DNA of 64,000 nt from Calliphora vicina (Eukaryota > Arthropoda > Insecta > Diptera > Calliphoridae): the NCBI RefSeq assembly GCF_958450345.1, contig NC_088780.1:2912501-2976500 (forward strand), in the 5' to 3' direction. The position numbers and the translations under genes are program-made. The notes beneath the pieces were generated by a model, which ran no database searches, was not told where the DNA came from, and saw only the letters and a program-made list of their open reading frames with translations. Shown here one piece after another: positions 56,085 to 64,000 of the stretch (position 1 is its first letter; every line of letters starts with the position of its first letter).

Positions 56085-56360
56085 TAGAGTATCCAAAACC
56101 GAAACCTAAAAACGGTCAACCGGTTTTTCATCTTTCTAAACTCCACCGGTTTGGGTTTTTTAACTTTTACGTTTTTTGACAAACCGGTTTTTGTAAAAAA
56201 TTGTATATAAACCGGTTAACCGATTTTTTTTGAAGACAAACACCAAAACCGTTTAATCGGTTTTCTTAAAAGACAATAATCAAAACCGGTTTTTTTAAAA
56301 AACACACTTTTTTGGTTAAACCGGAAACCGTTTTTTTAAATTTGCCGGTTTTTTGGACAC
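56085..56360. repeat. aaccggttt-type palindromic repeat cluster
   Basis: About ten occurrences of aaccggttt, accggttttt and their complements in 275 bp, separated by A/T runs. Every unit is self-complementary. It may be a palindromic repeat of the same general style as the cggttaatcg cluster near 520-640 and the cccgggaa motifs at 7571-8937. Confidence 0.65.
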
Positions 56361-56376
56361 TTTAATTCAAACATGT

Positions 56377-56870
56377 TGTACCCTTCACTAAAATGGCAAG
56401 TTTGTAATTTCTACATTTTTCATTTGTGACTCCACAAAGTATATATATTCTGGATCGTTGTAAATAGCGAAGTTGATATAGCTATGTCCGTCTGTCTATC
56501 AGGCTGTATGTTGAAATCAACTTTCCGTAGACCCCAAATAACTTACCTACATGATTCATCCATCAATATATCGGGAATTCTCCCGGCTCGGTTGCTATTT
56601 AAAAAAAAACAATCCGCCCACAAATGGTTGAGATATAAGGAAAAAAACAGGACAACCTCGATTTTTGGCCTATTTTTTATCTATATCTGGATTACTAAGT
56701 CATTAATATATACAATATGGATATCTAATTATAGATATTTCAAGTCCACTGCACCGATGCACATAAATCTATTGTAATTTGATCATAAATTAAAAAAAAA
56801 AATTTTAAAAGAAATTTAAAAAAAAATAAAAGAAATAAAAAACGATTTAAAAAAAAATTAGGAGGAAGTA
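56377..56870 (+). mobile_element. HINE-A copy 11, 3'-truncated
   Basis: Opens tgtacccttcac (decayed hairpin), then tttgtaatttctacattttt, ctggatcgttgtaaatagcg, gtctgtctatcaggctgtat and the cctcgatttttggcctattt landmark. It fades in A-rich tracts by 56870. No 3' hairpin. The 97-codon frame inside is incidental. Confidence 0.7.
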
Positions 56871-59078
56871 AATTTTCATAAAATTAAACTTATATCTACA
56901 GGCTGAGAATAAACATTTTTTTACAGATTATAACTAAATAATGGACTTGGTTTTGAAATATATATTTCATAAAATTTAAACTTTTTTAATAAGAACAGGC
57001 CGACGGATATTTATTTTGACTCAGATTACTCTACTAAGGATTGCTTTCCACCGAAGGAATGACCTGATAACAGAATGATAAGGTCTACGTCATTGAAAGT
57101 TTTATTTATAGAGTTAAACTGTTTACCGATGGATTTGATTTTCTTTCAACTTTGATATGAGCCTAAACGCTAAAAGTTTATGCTCTGTTAATAATGGGAT
57201 CCACACCTATCTCGAATACGAATACAACCCTGAAGGTGTCATGTGGTTGGTTGGTTGATGCTGGCTTATTTATTGAAGAATATGGGATAAGATTTACTTT
57301 TATGCTACCTTATTTTTTAGTATTCTGCAGACAGAAATCTCAGAAATACTCATTCGTCAACATGGTTGCTTCGAAATATAAATCATGCATGTCAATTGAT
57401 TTACCTTTGCTCCTTGGCTATTTTACTTAAATACAATTGTAATAAAAAATATAAGCACTCAGAATCTCTTTGGATGCGAAATACTGTAAAATTGTTTGAA
57501 AGTTGATTTTTTCAAATGTTTTGCTTTTCATTCCATTTAGGAAAATGCGCTTTACAATTTATAGAAAATAAAAATTAAACTCACATGTATTGAAAACATC
57601 AACAACTTTATTTAATCTTTTTATTTACTTTAGAGATTTTCCATCAACAAGCAGTTTATCTTTTTAAATCTTTTGCCAAATAAATAGTTGCAATTTAAAT
57701 ATAGTTGTATTTCGTTTTTAATATAAATTTTAAATAAGTACCCTCTCACACAGAAAAAGAACACACATACTCATCCATACTTAATAGCACAACGAAGACT
57801 TGCTTACAAAATGATATGGCTGTGCTGAGCATATCACAATACAAACATACATACTTTTTTAGCTTTAACTTTTTGGGAAAAATCACACACACACATACAC
57901 AAAGAAAATATCTGCAGTACTAAAACCACAGCATACCTTGACTGAGGTTTAAACCGCACAACCACAGGTGGTATAATGTTGTAACACAAATACCGAGCAC
58001 AAACATACACTTGTAGTGCCACATTGAATCGGCTGGCATAAAGTAAATCTGTTACGTGTCAATATGTCAGATTTAATGCAGTAAACCCTAATGTATGTAT
58101 AAAAATATCCACACACACACACATACTGTTGCACAATTGCACACCAACATAATACCGTAAGACAAATACATCCAAAAAGACAGTGAGATAAATAAAAAAA
58201 AACACACTCACACATAAAATATACAACCAAATTACAAGTACACACACACACACTTATGATGACATACAAATGTATTTATTTAAAAAAGACAAAATATATA
58301 TGAAAGTAAAGTTAGTTAGTTGTTAGGATAGACACGAGCACACAGATACATACCTCCTAACTACAAACATACATATGCATTGACGTAAGTATGTATGTGT
58401 GTGTAACCTTAAAAACTTAGTTGTTAGCGTATGCTGGGTTGATAGTGTTTGGTTGGATGATGATGGGTATTATACTCCAAGCTGCTAAAAATTCATTTGC
58501 CTTTAGGGATCACAAATGCACTCACTAACTTACGCCAACAAACCCACATTCATTCATTCATACATACACAAATGTAGAGCAAAAATATTTATACTAAAAC
58601 CACATACTCACATTCATTCATTCCTACATACATACATATGTACGTATCACCTCAATACAAACACACATTCAGAGGCTCACTTGCATTGCAAGATGCACTG
58701 ACAAACCTCAGTTACATACATACATATGTATTATACGAGTACGCCTTGTAGTGTTGAAAATACTTGATATTTTTCATACTTTTTTTTTTGTTGGTTTGGT
58801 TAACTTTTTTATACAATTTCAAGATAGAACCCAGTGAAAAGGTAAAAAAAACTCTGCAACATTTATAATGTTGTTTATTTATTTATTATTGCTATATGCT
58901 GACAATCACATCTAGATACTTGTTAATATTAAAGGAACTCTTAAAAACCAAACATTTTCAAGAACTTTAATACGGAAACTTAGTTGATTAAAACGCTGGT
59001 AAAAATGTTTAATGTTTTGTTTAAAAATTTTAGAAAAAGATCTTGGTAACATTTTTCTATATAGAGATAATGAATATG
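56871..59078. other. Noncoding stretch, one less AT-rich patch
   Basis: The patch at about 57000-57430 has a 78-codon frame (57194-57430) beginning MGSTPISNTNTTLKVSCGWL and reading frames on either side interrupted by stops. It may be a decayed coding relic, but I cannot name a family. From 57740 to 58730 caca/tgtg and cattcatt microsatellites dominate. Confidence 0.4.
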
Positions 59079-59870
59079 GGAGATTTCATGTCAAGTGAAC
59101 CAACTTTTTCAATCTATGTCTTCCGATCGGTATGAAATTTTGCACCTACTGGATAGTAAATTAGGCACAATTTCAACAAGATTGGTCAAGAACTCTCTGA
59201 GTTAGAGGTGGTCAAAATTTGACCAAACCTACCTATTGTTCTTAGCAAAATTTGTATCAAATAGTTTAAATAGTTTTCTCTTCAATCTTTCGAAAAATAA
59301 ATTTAAACAAAAACAAGACAATACTTTGTCGGTTAAGCCTGACCATATAATACCCTACACTAAGTAAAAGAGCAAAAACATTTTTCTGATTTGGGAGCTA
59401 CGAGTAATTCTGGACCGCTCGTAACAAAATTTGGTGACATGAATTTTGTATATATAAAACTTATTTGGAGCGGAATTTGTGGAGATACATATATAAATTA
59501 AACATTTATGACCGATAAAGTCCAATTTCGGAAGGACATTTGTATGGGGGCTAGGTGAAATAATGTACCGATTTCAGCCAGTTTCGACCAAATTTGATCG
59601 AAATATCTTCATAATTGCGACCTGTACTCTGCGCACAAGGTTTACATGGACAGCCAGCCAGATGGACGGATATCGTTTAATCGACTGAGAAAGTGATTCG
59701 AAGTCGATCGGTATACTTTAAGGTGGCTGTTAGACTAATATTATACGCATTATACCCTCCCCACTATGGTGGAGAATGAAAAAAATATTGAATTTTTTTT
59801 CCAAAATCAATAACTTTGTTTCAAAATGGGCCCTTTTTTCGCATTAGTTTCATATCTATCAAAATCCATT
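59079..59870. mobile_element. MITE C copy 2, reverse, split by HINE-B
   Basis: Begins gggagatttcatgtcaagtg and follows copy 1 in reverse order (gtcttccgatcgg, aagattggtcaagaac, cctattgttcttagcaaaat). It is interrupted at 59314-59772 by HINE-B and resumes with ccaaaatcaataactttgtt, caaaatgggccc and atatctatcaaaatcc. The other inverted end is gone. Confidence 0.7.
59314..59772 (-). mobile_element. HINE-B copy 5, inserted in MITE C
   Basis: On the minus strand it starts with ccaccatagtggggagggta (part of the 5' hairpin), runs through the cgtccatctggctggctgtc tract and ccaaattttgttacgagcgg, and closes with tgtagggtattatatggtca, the hairpin remnant and a decayed tip, attgtcttg. MITE C sequence is continuous across it. 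Confidence 0.7.
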
Positions 59871-59890
59871 ACGAATGTACTTTGTTAGGT

Positions 59891-60677
59891 TAGGTTACTC
59901 GCAATTTAGCGAGTTCACTCGGAGGCCTTGTGGCCCATTGTGATACCCTTAGAAATACTATTCCCTTATGCTGAAAATTCGTACATAAAGTGAGAATAGT
60001 TTCCCTCCCTAATTTCGTTGACTATGTGATTCCTGTGGTCACCGTGGGAACCAACCGGTACTTCTAATAAACCTGATCATATTTACTAGTGACACATCTC
60101 TGAGACAGTCCAGATCATGGAAAAGAGCTCTACCAATATGTAGTAGTCTATGCTCTTGTAAGGTTGGGCATTCACATAGAAGGTGCTGTACCGATTCCTC
60201 CTCCTCTTCATCTAAACAACTTCTACAGTAGCTATAACGTAGGTAACCCATACGTTCCGACATATGTTCAATCATACAGTGCCCAGTAATTATACCTGTA
60301 AGAAGCCTGATCGAATTCCTGCTAAGATACAAAAGAGTCCTAGTTCTATCCTCTGTCAGATTGGGCCAGAGCATTCTGGATATTCTACAAGTGATGATAT
60401 TTGACCACCTGAGTTCCGTCTCGATCAAATCAACCTCGATACTGTCACCAGGAGAGTGTGAATATCCCTTTGCGCTAGAGATACGTCCAGAGACGACCCG
60501 TTGGTTGCGCACTCATCAGATACTTCATTTTCCCGGATGCCCTCGTGTCCTGGAACCCATATCAACTCGACGTGATGTTGTGTCAGTTGTGCCAGTGATT
60601 TGATACAATTGAGAAGACATTTCGACCTGATCACGTTGGAGTTAAGAGCCTTGATTGATGCAAGGCTGTCCAAGTAG
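59891..60677 (-). mobile_element. 5'-truncated non-LTR retrotransposon
   Basis: Identical 16-bp flanks, ATGTACTTTGTTAGGT, stand at 59875-59890 and 60678-60693. The insert reads on the minus strand as the end of a LINE ORF2 (RNase H, then a CCHC-type zinc motif) followed by about 150 bp of 3' untranslated sequence ending ctaacctaac. Target-primed insertion of a 5'-truncated copy explains the long target duplication and the tandem cctaa tail. An RNase H domain after the reverse transcriptase places it in the I/R1/LOA range of clades. Confidence 0.75.
60039..60673 (-). pseudogene. Non-LTR ORF2 C-terminus: RNase H and CCHC motif
   Basis: The upstream part (60673 to about 60470) encodes the end of an RNase H domain: DSLASIKAL, then VELIWVPGHEGIRENEVSDE with the expected His (GH) and Asp (SDE). 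A frameshift near 60470-60500 leads into a second frame ending at 60039, containing ISRMLWPNL, NSIRLLTGIITGHC and YCRSCLDEEEEESVQHLLCE. The CxxC...H...C spacing is that of the C-terminal zinc motif common in I- and R1-like LINEs. The reverse transcriptase and endonuclease are absent because of 5' truncation. It cannot be functional. Confidence 0.75.
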
Positions 60678-60693
60678 ATGTACTTTGTTAGGT

Positions 60694-62971
60694 CTTAAGT
60701 AAATTCTGTGGAAATACAATATTCATATGTATGTATCAAAACAAAATTAGTTTTGCCGTTATGTTGCCTTTATCATATACGTACTCAAAACTTTACAAAA
60801 TTTTTAACTTATCACTTGAACCGATTCAACTACAGGTATACATTTTACAATTTTCCAAAACAAATCTTATATCTACAACATGACTTTTTAACAACTTTCA
60901 ACATCTACTCAAAGTTCACTGGAATGGAAAAAAATTCAATAAAATTTTAAACATAAAAAAATTAACATTTTAAAGTCTCAACACACAAATTAGTACTTAA
61001 TACTCTAACATACAATATAATTTTCATTTTAATTAAAACCTTATTGACAGAGAGACATTGAAAAGGGACATGCTCCAAAAGAAATCCACAAAAATGTTAA
61101 TTAATTTAATTAAACGAAAACACAACAATGTTGTCATTGAAAAAAAAAAAATAGTTTGTTTTATTTGTATTTTTTTTTTGTTATTGTTGTTTTGCTTCAA
61201 TCTTCTAGTTCTTTGGGGTATACTTGAGTTCGTTCGTAGAATACACGTAAAATAAAATTTTTAACATTCCACACAATTCGAAAGACAATAGTCCTCAACC
61301 TTCGACAGGCACAACTACTACTACACTAATGCATTGTATAAATAAGCAGCTACTCAGTGGTAAAAATCACGAGGCTTTCAGTTTGCAGGCCTTCTTGAAG
61401 GCTTAGATATTTTTTTATTTAGATCGAATTTCCAATTTAGCCTACCTTACTTGGAAAGGCGATACATATTCTAATATTTCTTATTTAAGAAAGATCGTGT
61501 TCTTAGCAATAATGATGAAACTATGCAGAAAGCATTTTAAAAACCAGACCAACCTATGTCTACATTTCAAGATCCTAGCTTGTAGCTCTTGTGTCTGCTA
61601 ATCAAGGCCTTTTGAAAGGCCACTTTATTATTTTATTTAACTGCTGTTGTATGTACAAACGTGTGTTTAACTACATAGTATCTGTATCTATCTATGTACA
61701 AGCATGAATGGATGGTACTTTACCTTTTTCTTCTTCATATTTTTTTTTTGTTTTAATACTTCAGTGAATCATTGTCATTTGAGGTTGTTTTAATTGTCTT
61801 TAATTGACTGACTGACTATTTTAATGAAAATGACAAAAGAAAATATTAAGTTAATTTTCATTTGGTTCAAATGTAACACGTGCAAATAATGTTTCTGTGT
61901 ATGTATACGAATTTTTCTGTTGCAAACATTTTCCAAATTATTTAGAATAATAAAATAGAGAAAGTAGAATTGGGGACAAAGGACTGTAATCATCATAATA
62001 ATTATAATAATGAAAACAATAACAATAAAAAATAATTAACAAAACAGAAGGTGAATGAATGAATGCAAACAAATACCAAAAGTATGCTTTAATTAACAAA
62101 AATTTAAGACCACTGTAGACATATTTTAAGCATATTTTAACAAAATCTTAAAATGTTTCATTAAACAAATTAAAGATTTTAAATGTGTGTTGGATGGTTG
62201 TAATTTTGTTCTTTAATATTCAAAACTTATTGTGATAAATGTACTCTTTTAATCTTTTAAAATAATTACTAAATTCAGCATAAAAATTTTATTGTCAGGT
62301 GTCAAATATGAACTAAATATGTTGGTCTAAAATATCAAATTTGTAATTAGTTGAAGATAAGTTCTTAAATTATCAAAATATCATCATTCCCCTATCATTT
62401 TATTTATAACCAATTTATATGTTATACATAATTTACCACCATATTTTACCACCCAAATACAAAACTTTAGTTTAATTAAAATGAAATATTAATTTAAATA
62501 ATTTATAGCTTAAACTACTATATTCCACTTTTGGTACTTAGTTAGAGCATTATCTCAATTCATCTTTAATTCTCTACAACATTTTAGCATTTCGTTTTTG
62601 TTTCTTAATCACAATTTGTTGCTGCAACTCAGTATAACTGTGTGTAAGTTGTAACCCCTGGTAACCGTTTTGTTTTAAAATATTTAACAGCAAAAAGTTG
62701 TTTAACTAAAATATATAATACAACAAAAACAATTCATTACATCAGGCATTAATATTTCAAAAACGTATTTACACACAATACTACAAGTAAGTATGAATTT
62801 CGAAATGATGATGATGCTGATGCTGATGCTGATGATAATGATCATTATCAGCATCCATTTAATGAAATAAGTTTTCCTTCTCCTCTTTAGTAAAACCAAC
62901 TACTACTACTAATACTATCAACCATCCACTATCAACTTAACTTTACTTAAAGTATCTCTGTATATGTGAGT
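60694..62971. other. AT-rich noncoding stretch
   Basis: Two small hairpins with ggccttcttgaaggc and ggccttttgaaaggcc stems lie near 61388 and 61603. A gatgatgatgctgatgctg repeat is at 62806-62835. No exon pair or element end was recognised, and the frames here are K/I/N/F-rich noise. Confidence 0.4.
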
Positions 62972-63151
62972 ATTAGGCTGGCCCTTATTTTGATCATTTT
63001 GGATAGTCGATACTCCCAAGGTCTAATAATGTTTCCCGTCATCTAAATTATCAAATGCTGAATACAACTTTGGTTTAAGGTCAAAGTAACAATTTTTATA
63101 TAAAACACAAAAAATTTGTGATAAAAAACTTATAAACAAAACTTAATCACG
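62972..63151. mobile_element. Possible MITE, left part only
   Basis: TATTAGGCTGGCCCTTATTT at 62972 resembles the TTAGG(G)TGG openings of TA-flanked MITEs elsewhere in the window. A right end is not found before the window stops, and the Transib-like element at 63152 would lie inside it. Confidence 0.25.
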
Positions 63152-63979
63152 CTCTGTGGTTCCGAATCAAAATCTAGGTTGACAAAATTATGAAAATCGG
63201 TTTCTTCAGAATTTGGAAAAACTAAGTTTTTTCGAAAGCTGACAATAATCTGCTCTCCTCCAATACAAATGGGTTTTTCAATTGGACATTTCGTTTTCTC
63301 GACAGAAGCGCCGGAAGTTCAACAAATTTTGAATAATATATTCGTTAATTTTTTTTAATATTTTACTGCTTTACTAAATTAGATATATCTCAATTGTTTA
63401 CCATATGGAAATTCATACTTGAAAACATAGATAAACATTGATATAGGCTTTTATTAAGTGTATATATTATATTTATGGGCCTCTCCATTTTCCTGTTATA
63501 GTCCTTAAAACTTGGTTCTCAAATATACTGATATATTTTTTGCTTGACAAAAAAAAAGACCGTCGAAGCCCGTCCAATGACTATATAGTACATCATTTAA
63601 AGTAACTTCTGAGGAATGTCTTTGTAAACAAAATTATAGCCGCAGCACCCGCCGAAATACTTTTTTTTTTTCAAATTTTTACGGAATGGAATTTTTAGAT
63701 ATATTTCTTTATTTATTATTGATTTTTATATATCTAGAACTAGAAATATAGTAAATACAGATGTTTTTAAAAATTTAGTTTCCGAAACACATGAAAACGT
63801 ATTTTTTTAATTTTTTATTAATGAGTTTTATATATATATCTAGTCCCTACAGTAACTTGAAAAAAAGTTTATATTGATCATTTAAACATTTTTTTTGGAA
63901 TCGGAGATACATACCAATTCTATATAAAAAGAGCGCCAAATATTTTTGTCCACCTAAATTTTGATTTGGAACCACAGTG
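63152..63979. mobile_element. Second Transib-like element, 828 bp
   Basis: TCACG stands directly outside both ends (63147-63151 and 63980-63984), a 5-bp duplication. The inverted right end starts CACTGTGGTTCCAAATCAAA and continues attttaggtgg-type sequence; the left starts CTCTGTGGTTCCGAATCAAA. Both have exactly 23 nt between the terminal heptamer and an ACAAAA(A/T)TA box (63182-63190 and, inverted, 63941-63949). The opening CACTGTG fits the CACWRTG form of Transib ends. No transposase frame is present. Confidence 0.65.
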
Positions 63980-64000
63980 TCACGTTAGCTTTTAAAAATA

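Noticed and set aside
1..64000. CRISPR arrays, bacterial operons, tRNA or rRNA genes
   Set aside because: The sequence is eukaryotic in character. The repeats are either tandem without spacers or dispersed, and I could not find any clover-leaf or rRNA-like stretch by eye; a covariance-model scan would be needed to exclude small RNA genes.

Overview
The window is extremely AT-rich, intron-dense or intergenic eukaryotic DNA. Its repeat content points to a calyptrate fly such as a blow fly or house-fly relative; that placement is an inference from the mobile-element families, not from a gene. No intact protein-coding gene is visible. Most of the longer open frames are low-complexity T-rich translations or lie inside transposable elements. 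Three stretches have paired splice signals and could be exons of large genes whose introns fill the window: + strand 12798-12849, - strand 15942-16176 (open frame, possibly coding) and - strand 30294-30439 (no open frame). A possible recursive splice site sits at 6611/6612 on the - strand.

The legible content is a dense, nested set of DNA transposons. (1) Three related families of short Helentron-like elements (called here HINE-A, HINE-B and HINE-D) account for about 17 copies or fragments. Each has a 5' terminus that recurs inverted just inside the 3' end, then a 3' hairpin, then a CTTACTTG-type end. (2) A canonical short Helitron is at 17987-18759. (3) Cut-and-paste elements with recognisable ends include a Harbinger-like element with a transposase remnant (13431-14114), a piggyBac-like element at TTAA (40456-41495), several TA-flanked mariner-like MITEs, Tc1 transposase fragments in inverted arrangement (27612-28168), and a foldback-like element whose arms are 20/21-bp minisatellites (25973-27211). 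(4) A 5'-truncated non-LTR retrotransposon with a 16-bp target duplication lies at 59891-60677.

The most striking feature is the element at 33158-35024. It is flanked by 5-bp CGTCG duplications, and both ends begin with the heptamer CACAGTG. After 13 nt on one side and 23 nt on the other comes an ACAAAAAT(C/A) nonamer-like box. This is the layout of a Transib element, the superfamily from which RAG recombinase is thought to descend, and it closely imitates paired 12/23 recombination signals. A second 5-bp-TSD element at 63152-63979 has the same nonamer-like box, but a 23-nt spacer at both ends.

Layout: 1-9000, HINEs, small inverted-repeat elements and a repeat built on CCCGGGAAT; 9000-18760, minisatellites, a (TTTTA)48 run, Harbinger, nested HINE/MITE, Helitron; 18760-25970, mostly plain AT-rich DNA with two HINEs; 25970-28620, foldback element, Tc1 wreckage, HINE; 28620-31380, plain, with one candidate exon; 31380-43170, the densest transposon block; 43170-50310, plain with two MITE-type repeats; 50310-56870, minisatellite and HINE mosaics; 56870-64000, plain DNA, then the C/HINE-B/non-LTR cluster and the terminal Transib-like element. 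Family letters (A, B, C, E, G and so on) are labels for this report only.
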